From Flectonema sp. DT1601 (lineage: Eukaryota > Euglenozoa > Diplonemea > Diplonemida > Diplonemidae), in the NCBI GenBank assembly GCA_964019425.1, contig OZ025788.1, forward strand, positions 310,001 to 374,000: 64,000 nt of DNA. Direction: 5' to 3'. Positions 1 to 10,084 of the stretch are shown in pieces. The position numbers were made by a program, and so were the translations under genes. Within the stretch, counting starts at the first letter, position 1; every line of letters begins with the position of its first letter. Below the pieces are notes generated by a model, which had not been told where the DNA came from, ran no database searches, and worked only from the letters and a program-made list of their open reading frames with translations.

Positions 1-1394
1 AAAAAAACGACCTAAGCGAAATAGAAGAAGACTACGATACTTTAGTGACACATCTTATTGCAGAGAGCGTTCGTCAATGCGGCAGAGATCGACCAACTGA
101 TCCAGTGAAATATCTGAAAGATTACTTTTCAAGGATTGACGGATTTCGTGTAAACGCCAAGTGCAGACCTGCTACAGATTTTGAAACAAAAGATGAAGAA
201 CTGTCGTTGGAACCAATATCTAATAATGTTTCATTTTATGCTTTAGAAGACTTAACTTTTTCTGATTTTATTGATGACGATAGATCAATCTCACCCGTTG
301 ATGAAAGGATTCTGAATCTACCGAACTTGGTAAGTTTAAGTCTTAAAAATGTCAACCTTACAATGTCAGAGATAGAAAACATCGTTAAGTACGGACAGCG
401 ACTTACGTGTCTGTCGGTGGACGTAGAGTCTCACGATGTTACGTTCATGCCGACATTTTTAAAAGAAATTGAAAAAATTGGAATGCCAAATCTAGAAACT
501 CTCTGCATGGAATACGAGAATATCAAAGCATCAGAAGTTAAACAGTTAGCTCAGAGTCTTCCTCAACTTCTAAAAATATCTCTAAAAGGAACATGTACTG
601 ATGAGAGTGACGTAAGTATGGCTGAAGCATTAGGATTGTTTAGGGAAGCAACTGGAATATATTTCAGCCACGATACCGAATTTGGTATTAAACCGTGCAG
701 TTGCTACCGTGATTTCGCACAAGACGCTGCCATGCTTGCGACACTACCAAAGTGTGAAGAGTATATTGTACCATGGGAAGTTTTACCGGGACTTCGCTTT
801 GTTGAGGATGCCAGTCGGATTTGTGATTTACGCTGCACAGTTGGACCTTCTTCAGTATCTGATTGCCTTGTAATGCTTGGTAACTTAACAACAATTGAGC
901 TTCATGGGTTTAACCCTTGTAGTGAAGATGAGTTTTGTTTAATATTTGAGAATAATAAACAAATCTTTAATATCGATCTTGGGATTCGTCCACAGGCCAT
1001 GAAATACGTCAACTCAAAGACAATGCGAAGGATCTCAGAATGTAAGAACGACTTTTTGGAAAAAATCGGATTGTTTTCATCAGTGTTGTCAGATGATTCG
1101 TGGTTTCCATTTTCTAGTAGTTCGTTGATAACACTCGCTCTTTCAAAACCGTCATTTAGCAACTTAGTATTATCGCATTCACTTGTTAGTAATTATGTTT
1201 TGTATTTCTTAGCCAGTGCTCTACAGAGTGACATAGTAATTACACACTGTCCGTATGTGTCTGTGGATGTGATTACAATGCTTCGTCGCATACCTCGTTG
1301 TTCAATAATATTTAGGAGCGATGTGGTCGAATCATCTGAAGAATTCATTAATGGAGTCTCCATAGAGCATCAAGACCCTTCTTCAGAACAGTAA
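1..1394 (+). CDS. LRR-like protein, N-terminus cut by window edge
   Basis: The frame is open from base 3 to the TAA at 1392-1394, so the first residues lie outside the window and 463 residues are visible. A GTG near base 45 is not needed as a start. The visible part carries degenerate leucine-rich repeat segments, for example LPNLVSLSLKNVNLTMSEI and LPQLLKISLKGTCTDESDV, spaced roughly as in ribonuclease-inhibitor-like repeats, then a less regular C-terminal part without a recognised domain. LRR arrays normally bind proteins; nothing here shows the partner or the location. No signal peptide or membrane segment is seen in the visible part. The 3' flank shares a short hairpin with the flank of the other LRR gene (35744-36799). 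The LRR call rests on pattern only. Confidence 0.75.
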   Translation, partial: KNDLSEIEEDYDTLVTHLIAESVRQCGRDRPTDPVKYLKDYFSRIDGFRVNAKCRPATDFETKDEELSLEPISNNVSFYALEDLTFSDFIDDDRSISPVDERILNLPNLVSLSLKNVNLTMSEIENIVKYGQRLTCLSVDVESHDVTFMPTFLKEIEKIGMPNLETLCMEYENIKASEVKQLAQSLPQLLKISLKGTCTDESDVSMAEALGLFREATGIYFSHDTEFGIKPCSCYRDFAQDAAMLATLPKCEEYIVPWEVLPGLRFVEDASRICDLRCTVGPSSVSDCLVMLGNLTTIELHGFNPCSEDEFCLIFENNKQIFNIDLGIRPQAMKYVNSKTMRRISECKNDFLEKIGLFSSVLSDDSWFPFSSSSLITLALSKPSFSNLVLSHSLVSNYVLYFLASALQSDIVITHCPYVSVDVITMLRRIPRCSIIFRSDVVESSEEFINGVSIEHQDPSSEQ

Positions 1395-2623
1395 TATGTC
1401 TTGTCCTTGTTATTGGTTGATTGTATTTTTTTTTTTTTTAAAGAATGCAATTTTTTTTAACACATTATTCGGTTCTAATACAAGTTGATGAAGACTCTGG
1501 TATGGATTTGATTATTAAATTATTAGAGAATTCAGACATTCTCACATGTGACCAGCAGGACACAACCTTGAATTTAGGAGGGTTAACCAAAAGTAAAATG
1601 TATTAACGTTTGATATTCAGCAAACTACTTTTAGTCTCACAGTTATGTGCTCGCCTGGTAGTGTGCTGCGAACCAGAAATGTTTCATTTTTATTTTTTTT
1701 TTAAATTTTTATTATTTTTTGCAAAAGAATTGGTTTTTCTTTCTCAAATTTTTCTTTTAACATTTATTTGATTTTGAAGTGTGTAAAGAAATACTGCTTT
1801 TAAGCTGTAACGGTCCACATGGGCATGGGGTGCTCAACCTGTAGAACGTGGTCCCCGAATCCCCATATTCGATACCATATGTAGGATTTTATCGTACAAG
1901 CTGTTGGTCTCTCTTCATTGCGACCTGGTTTGGTCGATCCCTATATTCGTTTTAGCCAGTTTCAAGTTGCTTTATATTTAATCACAGTATCAAAGTTACT
2001 CTCTTTGCTTTTTTTTTATTTTTTTTAAAAACCACCAGTATTATGTTACCTTATACGAAGGATCGATTCTGTTCTTCGATGATGATGTGAATGCCACCGA
2101 TCTTTTTTTTTAAAATCCCCTTCGCGACGATATCTCTTATCCTTTAATGGAGTTCTTTTTTACTCCTCTCTCTGGAATGCCAAAGACTGATATGCACTGC
2201 ATGGCGCTTTACTCCTATCCTTTGCGCAAGCGTGTACACAGTGTGCGCAGTGTTTTTTAGTGTTACTAACGATTTATTCAAAAAAAAAAAAAAAAAAAAA
2301 AAGTATTAGGCATGCAAAACAGAAGAAAAAAACAAAAAATGAGGATCACAAAAGCAACAAGCCGCCTTGTTTCTTACTATCTCTAAATGAGCGATTTTGT
2401 TTTACAGCCCCTCCTCTTTTTTTTTTTTTTTTTTTTTGCCATTCTTAGCCTTTTTTAACATGTTATCTATCCAACATTGTAGACACAGGTAAAGAAAAAA
2501 AAAAAAAAAAAAAAAAAAAAAGGAAAGTTTTTTTTTGTTTGACGAGGAACGAAACCAAACAAAAGATGACCTCGTTATTATTATTAATTACCCCACCACA
2601 TAGGAGACCACCACACAAGAGAT
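1395..2623. other. Intergenic, homopolymer-rich; one hairpin repeat
   Basis: No gene seen. It contains long A runs (2280-2302, 2493-2521), several T runs, and a hairpin at 1655-1676 listed separately. The open frame around 2260-2448 is only translated poly-A/poly-T. A TAG at 2601-2603 is a candidate splice acceptor for the next gene. Confidence 0.6.
1647..1680 (+). repeat. Hairpin repeat, copy 1
   Basis: Stem CTGGT (1655-1659), 12-nt loop AGTGTGCTGCGA, stem ACCAG (1672-1676). The same loop, with one base change, occurs at 36862-36873 inside a stem that differs by a compensating pair. The block just upstream, starting GTGCTC, is also shared. It sits about 260 nt after the stop of the first LRR gene. 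Function unknown. Confidence 0.5.
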
Positions 2624-4129
2624 ATGTCTTTCAGATTACCAAATATGCCTCTGCTGGAGGGGTATGTTCCTTTAATGCCGGAGTCTAGAGAAGAAGTTCG
2701 ATTCCCTGCCGATGAAGCGTTTTGGGAAGATTTTAAAATATTAACGTCGAGGAGTAAGGAAGCGAGGGATCCACCTAGGTTCTTACTGAGGGCGGATCAT
2801 AAACCAGATGAAATGATTGAAGCCAACAGATATTGGGTAGCAGGGTACTTAAACAGATGGCAACAAGAACATCCACATCAAGTGGCGATAAGAACTGAAA
2901 ATGAGAATGAAACTTTTTGCGCATCCGATGAGTTTTGGAGAAGAATTGAAAAGTCTTTAAGATCTGGAACTGATGGAGAAGTTGTAGTCAGTCGTAATGA
3001 AGGAGAGAACTTTACTACTACTAAAGCAGAATGGGAAGGATTTATTAGGACTTGGGAACAAGAACAAAACGCTACACCTCAACAACGACAAGCAGAATCA
3101 GCAGATGCTACTCGACTACTACAACAAGTGCAATCAAATCCAGCTAAAGACGGCTACACTAACATGCCAATCCCTCACATGACTCTCGAACCTAGCGCCT
3201 TAGAGGCGTCGGATTTAGACGCACCTGCACCAATGGTATCCCCCGATGTTAATTTTAATAAATGCTTTAGAAGGTTTGTTGCCTGGATACCAGCCTCACA
3301 AGATCCCCCTCTTGTAGATGTTAAATTAGAAGGTGGTGTTATTACTGTTTCTCAGAGATTCTTTAATAGATTTATGGGAGCTTGGCAAAGACAATTCCCT
3401 TTATCAATCACAGTAGCAACACGTGAGAATTCAAATATTGAAGTTGACGTTTTCAGAGCTCATGAAGCACTCTGGCACGAAATAGTTATGAGATCTGTGG
3501 AAGCCAGTGAACAAGATCAACAACAGATACCTCCTGACGTATACCTCGCTTCTATTGTAGATAAAGATGTACCTCCGAGAGTATTATCAAAACAAGCATA
3601 CATGACTGTTGTTAAGATGTGGCCAGATCATCATCCTCATCACAAACCTTTGGTACCTTTGGAAGAAAGAAAGAAGAAGTCACCAGTTGCCCCTTGTGTT
3701 CGTCTTCCTAAGCCTAATGATCACAATAGACGTAAACGAGAACCGGGAGCACCAAGAAAGTCAGACAAGAAACATATGCCTGTTGTTACTTTATGTTTAC
3801 ATAGAGATGTCTTTGATGGCTTTAATCAAGTAACTGAATCAGATGTGATCACAACAGTGAGAGAGAATCCTCCAACTCCGTACTTGTCGTCAGTACATTC
3901 AAATAGTAGATATGCTACACCATCATTAAAGTCTGACAAGTCTGTTGGGAGATACTCATCGAGGGTTCCAACTGTTAATTCATTAAAATCTTTTATTGTT
4001 CCTCAACTCGAGCCGTCAACTCCCTCAGTGCGTAGTGTCACTACTCCATTTCGATCGGGTGCGACAACTGTCCCCTCGGCACCATCCACACCTCCGAGAA
4101 GACCTCCTTCTTCAACATGTTCTATTTAA
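2624..4129 (+). CDS. Aromatic-repeat protein of unknown function, 501 aa
   Basis: Starts at the ATG 20 nt after a candidate acceptor TAG (2601-2603) and ends in TAA. I recognise no family. The N-terminal two thirds contain about five copies of a loose unit of roughly 50 residues: a beta-like stretch followed by a helix with spaced aromatics, for example AFWEDF, EFWRRIE, EWEGFIRTWEQE, FFNRFMGAWQRQFP and ALWHEIVMRS. Between the units are acidic or glutamine-rich linkers. The C-terminal 130 residues are basic and then serine/threonine/proline-rich and probably disordered. There is no signal peptide or membrane helix. The repeat suggests a scaffold or binding protein, which is inference only. Codon use matches its neighbours. 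Confidence 0.85.
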   Translation: MSFRLPNMPLLEGYVPLMPESREEVRFPADEAFWEDFKILTSRSKEARDPPRFLLRADHKPDEMIEANRYWVAGYLNRWQQEHPHQVAIRTENENETFCASDEFWRRIEKSLRSGTDGEVVVSRNEGENFTTTKAEWEGFIRTWEQEQNATPQQRQAESADATRLLQQVQSNPAKDGYTNMPIPHMTLEPSALEASDLDAPAPMVSPDVNFNKCFRRFVAWIPASQDPPLVDVKLEGGVITVSQRFFNRFMGAWQRQFPLSITVATRENSNIEVDVFRAHEALWHEIVMRSVEASEQDQQQIPPDVYLASIVDKDVPPRVLSKQAYMTVVKMWPDHHPHHKPLVPLEERKKKSPVAPCVRLPKPNDHNRRKREPGAPRKSDKKHMPVVTLCLHRDVFDGFNQVTESDVITTVRENPPTPYLSSVHSNSRYATPSLKSDKSVGRYSSRVPTVNSLKSFIVPQLEPSTPSVRSVTTPFRSGATTVPSAPSTPPRRPPSSTCSI

Positions 4130-4420
4130 TTAAAATTTTCTGTGATCAACTTGTTGATCTTCAGTTTTAATTGCATTGCAGCATTTCAATTCGTGTTTTG
4201 TACTTTTTCCTGTATTACTCCTAATTATTAATTAAACTTATTGTACATCGTGTTATTAATATTTACATCACTCCCCCTCCACTTCAGCAATGCATCATAA
4301 GTAACGTAAGTTAGACTGTGAATCCTTACTCTGAATGATGTTACTTAAACAGGTTGAATTCTATGAATAGGTACTTGTTCCTGAAGTAGAATAATTACAC
4401 AACATATGTGATCGATAATT

Positions 4421-5205
4421 ATGTATCGTCCGGTTGATGAGCGTCATCCTGCGAGTAGTAGTTTTGACTATTCAAACAATAAATTAAAAAATATCAAAAA
4501 ACGAGTTGACACCAGGAGAACAGATAATTCATTAAAAAGAGTTCGGAGAGGAATTGCTTTAGGAAAACATACTTTAAGGGAGTTCAAACTGAAATGTATT
4601 CATGGTGAGAATGAGAAGCTGGTAGCCAGACTCATTGACATTTTCGAACAAGAGTCTCGGTATAAAATATATTCCCCTCCTTACATCCCAACAAACAAAG
4701 AAAATAGACAACTCCAAAAGGTTAAACTTGATCAACAGAATAACTATTTAAGACACCGATTAGATAATGTACGACCAACATTCTCAATGGAGAAGAATCT
4801 TCATGAATCAGATGTGGTTACTGCACGTGCTAGAAAGTTAAATCGAATTCAGCAGGTTGATATTTCTCCTCTTCCATCGCCAAGATCTCTTCGAAAACTT
4901 GAAGATAATTGGAGAGACACACGTCCTCAAGACATCAGATCAAAGAATCGATCTCGAGATACGTCCGTGATGAGAGGAAGGATATTAAGAACAATCTCTG
5001 ACTTGACGACTGCAAAAGCTGAAATCACACAGCGCGCTGTCTCTCAAGTACATAGTCCACGGCCGCCTTCTAGTGTGTTTTTTCCCCTCTTTTTTCCCCT
5101 CTTTTTCCCCTCTTTTTTCCCCTCTTTTTTCCCCTCTTTTTCCCCCCCTATTTACCAGAGACCTTCTCCATAACATATCCAAGAAAACCAACCGAAGATA
5201 TATAA
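4421..5205 (+). CDS. CFAP97/Hemingway-domain protein, 2 exons, 232 aa
   Basis: Exon 1 is 4421-5072 and exon 2 is 5159-5205. The segment from about residue 60 to 130 matches my recollection of the CFAP97 (KIAA1430/Hemingway) domain: a block beginning ENEKLVARL, then KENRQLQKVKLDQQNNYL and the terminal signature RLDNVRPTFSMEK, equivalent to LNNVQPFYKMEK in the CFAP97D1 family. Members are linked to cilia and flagella. The family is short, so 232 residues fits. Exon 1 has a GTGTGT donor at 5073; the 86-nt intron is almost pure pyrimidine repeat and ends TACCAG. Splicing yields a 15-codon tail; reading through gives a phenylalanine/proline stretch encoded by the repeat, which is unlikely to be real. 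A start-stop ATG-TGA lies at 4406-4411, 9 nt before the start. Confidence 0.8.
5073..5158 (+). repeat. Intron made of a (T5-6 C4 C T)n pyrimidine repeat
   Basis: About six units of TTTTTTCCCCTC-type sequence fill the proposed intron between GTGTGT and TACCAG. It is a polypyrimidine microsatellite that could serve as an extreme pyrimidine tract for the acceptor. The length may vary between strains. Confidence 0.65.
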
Positions 5206-5470
5206 ACACGAATCTTATGATGTGACTCTACTAGTGAGAGTTACTCAGACTCCTCTCAGTTTAACAAAACAGAATATTGGCTGACGTTGTCCGAATCAGA
5301 CCCGCTAATTGCTGATGAAAGAAATTGTATCAAATAACAGTTTTCTGATTACACTCGACCTGTTGTATTCCTTTACAGGGATTGTCTTATTGTATTAGTT
5401 TGTTGTTTGTATTGATTTTTATTAAAATAGTTCAATCGCAGGAACAAAAAAAAATATTTAAAAAAAAAAT

Positions 5471-5908
5471 ATGAATAAACAAATTCTGTTATTATGCGCT
5501 GCTGCTGCAGGAGCTTATGGATATTGGATACCTTCGTTAGTGTTGTTGATTTTGGCTTTTGCAGGGGGATCTGATGCTGTTATCGATCATAAGAAAGTTA
5601 TAAAACTCGAAGAAGAAACCGACTTCTCAAAACACGCGGAGGGTAAAGGTCTAACAATTGTTGATTTTTTCACAACATGGTGTCCTCCATGTAAATCACT
5701 CGCACCAAAACTTGCTGATATGTCTGAAGAATTTCCAAATGTCACATTTGTTGCCGTCGATGCCGAAAAGTTCAGATCCATCGCAGCAAAATTCAACGTA
5801 AAATGTTATCCTACTTTAGTCTTCCTGGTCGATGGTAAAAAAGTTGGAGTAGTTGAGGGAGCTGATACTGGAAAAATTAGAGATTTTATCCAAACTTATG
5901 AAAACTGA
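5471..5908 (+). CDS. Membrane-anchored thioredoxin, 145 aa
   Basis: A thioredoxin domain of normal length (about residues 42-145) follows an N-terminal hydrophobic stretch (MNKQILLLCAAAAGAYGYW and on to residue 35) that is a signal peptide or signal anchor. The active site is WCPPC with Cys71 and Cys74; classical thioredoxins have WCGPC, so Pro replaces Gly between the cysteines, as in some membrane-tethered and TlpA-like proteins. The cis-proline motif YPT and the VDFF strand before the active site are present. It should reduce or isomerise disulfides, probably in the secretory pathway if the leader is cleaved or anchored; the location is inferred. A CAG acceptor lies 29 nt upstream. An AG inside the leader codons could be an alternative acceptor giving a shorter, soluble protein. 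Confidence 0.88.
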   Translation: MNKQILLLCAAAAGAYGYWIPSLVLLILAFAGGSDAVIDHKKVIKLEEETDFSKHAEGKGLTIVDFFTTWCPPCKSLAPKLADMSEEFPNVTFVAVDAEKFRSIAAKFNVKCYPTLVFLVDGKKVGVVEGADTGKIRDFIQTYEN

Positions 5909-6209
5909 ATTTTCTTTTTAAAAAACCCGCAAGACATGACATGTTGACGAGTAGACAAAAACAGCGTTCCCTTGCCTGTGATTCGCTTTTGTATTCTAAC
6001 CAAAAAAAAAAAAAAAAAGGAAATTAATTATCTACATTGAGTGAGGAATGTGTACACGTTGTGTGTTGTTTGTTTTTACTGCTATGACTATTAAATTAAA
6101 AAAAAATAAACGGAAAAATAAAAAAGAATACTAAAAAACATTACAGCTAACCAACTGATTAAGGCTTCTTAAATATGAATTCTTTTTTATAGAATTACAC
6201 AACACACAC
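5909..6209. other. Intergenic spacer
   Basis: AT-rich with an A run near 6001-6018. A TATAG acceptor-like site at 6188-6192 lies 17 nt before the next ATG. No gene seen. Confidence 0.6.
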
Positions 6210-7586
6210 ATGACAGCTACTTATGACTTGTCAACATTTTTGACTCAGTTGGAACGCCTCACTTCAGAGGCACAGATGTCAGTGTTAGAGAGAGCGTTAC
6301 TCTGTAGTGAAGTTGAGGAAACTGAAAAATATAAATTATATAAAATATTAATCAGGCTGTACGCCTCTGAATTGTACGATGATTCCTGTAAGGATTCTGT
6401 TATAGTTGAAGAGGCTATTGAGTCGTTGATTGGAGAGAGTGAAACTTCAGTTGACTTCGTTGTCATATCGCAGATGATTGAAGAAAAGGTTGGATCAATT
6501 CCTGACAGAGGTAGGAAATGGTTATTGAGAGCATCACTGCTGAGCAATAGACTTTTTCAACGACAAAAAAGTGATTTAATTAATATATATGCGAGTCATT
6601 GCGGAGGGAAGGGTGATTGGATTTCAGAATTAGCAAAAGTGACGTCTGACATTCACACTCAGTCTCCTGATACTGTTGAGCGCCTTCTTAGTGGTTTAAA
6701 TTTAACTGATGAGTGTCAACAGAGTTTTGTTTCTGAGTTGTTCACTTCATCATCAGATAGGAATCTTAAAAGAATATTATCGAAAGTATTTCCCAACAAA
6801 ATTAAACCATTATTACCCACCTTACAATACGACGACATTCAACTTCTAGTTTCCTATATGTATTTTGGATCCCAGTATAAGGCAATAAGTCTTGAACGAT
6901 TCTTGTGTAATAATTTCTTTTCAAATTATGAATTAGAGTCTTCAGAACTAGAATTAGTTCTCAAAGAAGTTTTGACAGACTTGTTTAGTATGTGTGATCC
7001 ACCTACAGATGGTATTTTATTAAAAAGACTATCTACTGATGAGAAGGTGTGTGATGTTATTCGGCTGCGGATATTATTCACATCATCAATAGAGGCACAA
7101 CACTGCGTTAGTATGATTGACAGTTATCATATTCCACTTCTTCATAAGTTAAAAACTCTAGTTTACGCCATGGAGAAGTGGGATGATTGCGACTTTAAAA
7201 CTATTATATCTCACGTTTGTAAGACTGATAGAGAATTAGAGTTGTCTCTATCGTTGCAGTTTTCTGGACGCCAAATTCGTCGAGCTTTTTTTTTCAACGT
7301 TGCTGCTCTCCCTTCACGATATATTCTCGCCAGTCATGATTGTAATTTTTTTAGAAAAATTGCTCTTTTGTTTTTGTTTTGTATTACTGATTGCCTTCCA
7401 CGTGATGTTGCTTGTATTGTCTTGGAATACTTATTAACATTGGAACGACCTAAGATAGATGTGTCACTTGAATTAGGACAAACAGTATTATTTTCTTTGT
7501 CAAAGCGAAAGAAACAAATTTCGGACATAAACAACCATCACAAGTCTAGTGATACTACTTTATTCACCCATGGAAGTTGGGAGTAG
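6210..7586 (+). CDS. Helical protein of unknown function, 458 aa
   Basis: Single open frame with an ATG 17 nt after an acceptor-like TAG and a TAG stop. Not recognised. Composition and pattern suggest an all-helical fold with repeated amphipathic helices, for example the stretches beginning LVSYMYFGSQYK and LVLKEVLTDLF, reminiscent of HEAT/ARM or PCI-like solenoids but without a motif I can name. No signal peptide; one hydrophobic stretch near residue 390 (FFRKIALLFLFCITDCL) is more likely a buried helix than a membrane span. The C-terminus is short, basic and polar. Codon use is like its neighbours, so the frame is very likely coding. Confidence 0.8.
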   Translation: MTATYDLSTFLTQLERLTSEAQMSVLERALLCSEVEETEKYKLYKILIRLYASELYDDSCKDSVIVEEAIESLIGESETSVDFVVISQMIEEKVGSIPDRGRKWLLRASLLSNRLFQRQKSDLINIYASHCGGKGDWISELAKVTSDIHTQSPDTVERLLSGLNLTDECQQSFVSELFTSSSDRNLKRILSKVFPNKIKPLLPTLQYDDIQLLVSYMYFGSQYKAISLERFLCNNFFSNYELESSELELVLKEVLTDLFSMCDPPTDGILLKRLSTDEKVCDVIRLRILFTSSIEAQHCVSMIDSYHIPLLHKLKTLVYAMEKWDDCDFKTIISHVCKTDRELELSLSLQFSGRQIRRAFFFNVAALPSRYILASHDCNFFRKIALLFLFCITDCLPRDVACIVLEYLLTLERPKIDVSLELGQTVLFSLSKRKKQISDINNHHKSSDTTLFTHGSWE

Positions 7587-8366
7587 TAGATGCTGTTTTT
7601 AATTTTAATTTTAATTTTAATTTTTTTTTTTTTTTTTTAAAATTACCTATTACATTAACGAGGGCTTAGGAAAAGTTCTCTCTCAGCTCTGACAAGCATA
7701 TTCCTGATTTCAGGTGCAATTCGTAATTTCTTCTTTTTTAAAAATAAAAATAAATTTTTCATCCTCCCAACTGGTGGAGGAGGAGGTTGCAGAACCAAAT
7801 ACCTCTCATCTCATAAAACAACTCATCGATGATATAATTATAGTTCTGTTATACGAGTGTATCTTGTTCGTTGTTATTCTGTGGAACAACGTGGGCAGCT
7901 GGGGAATTGATTCTTACAGCCGAAGTTATGAAAACCTTATCTCCGTGATTGAGTCTGGTAACTGATCTTCTTACAATGAAATGAAATATTCGAGAAACTA
8001 AAACTATTATTTGTTATGTAGGAGGGCTGTGAGTGTGGTCTGGTAAATTCTTTTATTTTATTTTGTTATAATTTTATCCTGAAAACTAAAAAAAACCCAA
8101 ATTACTTGATTGATGTCCTACCTTACAATTTGTTTTGATTATTTACGTTGTGATACCTTCCTCCACTATTGTAGGTAAATACTAACTTATTCGTTTGTAG
8201 TGTTCAACCTTTTTTTTCTTAGGTTTATTAAGACTTGCTGTGATTGCTTCACTTATCTAACTATTTTCATGTCTGTAATTAGCCTCTAATAGTAAAGCTT
8301 TGTTATGTTAATTTTGTTGTATTCATTTAGTTTTATATATTTTCACACAGGAGGGCTATCGACGTG
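7587..8366. other. Intergenic, with AATTTT repeat and weak minus-strand coding signal
   Basis: Begins with an (AATTTT)n microsatellite running into poly-T (7598-7639). Between 7680 and 7975 short open stretches exist on both strands; the minus strand reads more protein-like (see findings) but I cannot build a gene. A CACACAG acceptor at 8344-8350 precedes the next gene by 16 nt. Confidence 0.4.
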
Positions 8367-10084
8367 ATGGTATTTCGCTTCCCAGCGACATCCGATAAGA
8401 CGCCCTCTGCAGGAGAGGATGGCGATGATACGAATGTAATTAAGGTCGGATTACCAGAAGATTTTAAAGAATATAAATTCCCAATGACACCACCAAGAGA
8501 CAAGAATGAGCCAGACACTCCAAGGATGATGACACCTCGCAGGGCGGTAACACCAGACAATAAACCAACAAGGACTCCCAGAGGTACTCCTGACCCCAAA
8601 CCTTTACCAAAAACTGGCAACAGACAACGAAGTACTACGAAAGTGGGTGGAGGACCACCTGTTATGTCACCTGCTTGGGCGAAAGTCAAGGGACGAGTTC
8701 GTAGTCAAACTCGTGCTGGAAACTCTTCAGCTCCGCCATCAAAATTTCGTCCACCAAAACTCCACGACAAGCTTCTCGACAGTGGGAAGTTTAGTGATAA
8801 AATGCCATCAATAACCTCTCCATTAAAACATTCTAAGACATCTCCTCACAAGGGTCATTTGGGAATTCCAGGCGGTCGAAAACGAAGCTCCCCCGAAGCT
8901 ATTCAGCGAAGGGGATCCTTCTTTGATACTTACATAGAGAAAGTAGCCTCGAGAGAGAGTAAAACAGAACTAAGTATTGAAAAAACAGCTCACGTTAGTG
9001 TCATGAGTACCATTGGTGAGCTCACTGGACAACTTGTCCAACTGAGAAAGAAAGAGGAACAAACGAAAAAAGAAAGAGACATCGCAGTCGGAAGTCTTTC
9101 AAAGGTTTCAGCTCGCCTTGAAGGATTAGAAGCAACAAGCCTAGACAAAGATATTAATAATCTCGTGTCTCAAGAGAAGGGAATTAGAGATGTTATAAGT
9201 TGGTCAGCGAGTTTATTTTTACTCAGCCTCTCTGGAGTCACAGATCCAGTTCTTGTTGAAGCTAACTCACACAGATTAGATATTCTGCTGGAAAGTGAAG
9301 AAATCGAACGGAAAAAAATTGACGCCACAGAAAAAGTAGACTGGCAGGTGATCATGTCAAAGAACCTCAATAGAAAGCACACAGCTATTGTATTACAACT
9401 TCATCGAACTCATGGAGAGCTCACGGATACTCGCAGGGAATTAGCGAAAGCTGAAACCGAAATGGTGACACAAGAAAGGATGATTAGAGAGCTTCAAAAA
9501 GACGCAGCAGACAATAAAATAATAAAATCACCAATCATAAGCCCGAGATCAACATGGGCAGAAGGCTCACGACTTGAAAGCACAACTTTAAGTCCACCCT
9601 CTGCTGAACCTCCTTCAAGTGAAGTCACGGCTTCGGTTTCTGTTCTCAGTCCAGAGTTACGAGCTGATGAGTGGGATGCTCGTACCCGCGGTCAGGTATG
9701 TCTTTCATAGTTTCTTGTCTCATAGTTAAATAAAGTGATCAGAAGACCTCATCTACTGGGTTTCTGAATTCTTATTTTGTTGAGGTGTCGATTTAATTAG
9801 TTTGGAGTCCAACAAAACTAAAAAAACAGCAACAAGCGAGAGAATTGGTTCAGTTAGATGTTGTAAGGAGGAGTAAAAGTTACACCCATTCACCTCCTAC
9901 AGCAATTGGAAGTCCTGTTGTTGGGATTACCTCAGGAGATGGATCGCCTCGGAGTCCGCTGAGCAATAAGTTCACCCGAACGAGGACTTCTACTTCAACG
10001 CATTCATCAGTGAGATTATCACCGAATTCTCCAAAACGACTCACAAGTAGTATTAAAACAAAAACTTACAGTAGATTCCTTTAG
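8367..10084 (+). CDS. TP-rich, coiled-coil protein, 2 exons, 527 aa
   Basis: Exon 1 is 8367-9695 and exon 2 is 9830-10084, joined in phase 0 by a 134-nt intron with GTATGT donor and AAACAG acceptor. The ATG at 8367 is preferred over the GTG just before it. Residues 30-100 are disordered and packed with TP/SP sites (for example TPRRAVTPDNKPTRTPRGTP), plausible proline-directed kinase targets. A coiled coil of about 200 residues follows (LTGQLVQLRKKEEQTKKERD to about residue 390). The C-terminal part, including exon 2, is again serine/proline-rich and basic. This layout is common in microtubule- or basal-body-associated proteins, but no family is recognised and the role is inference. The reading frame ends soon after the donor if the intron is not removed. 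Confidence 0.82.

Noticed and set aside
1800-1960. Possible tRNA around CCCCGAATCCCC
   Set aside because: No B box and no cloverleaf could be drawn.
2260-2448. 62-codon open frame
   Set aside because: Translation of poly-A and poly-T tracts; no ATG and no protein-like composition.
7714-7965. 83-codon plus-strand open frame
   Set aside because: No ATG start, hydrophobic composition from AT-rich sequence, and the minus strand reads at least as well; kept only as a weak finding.
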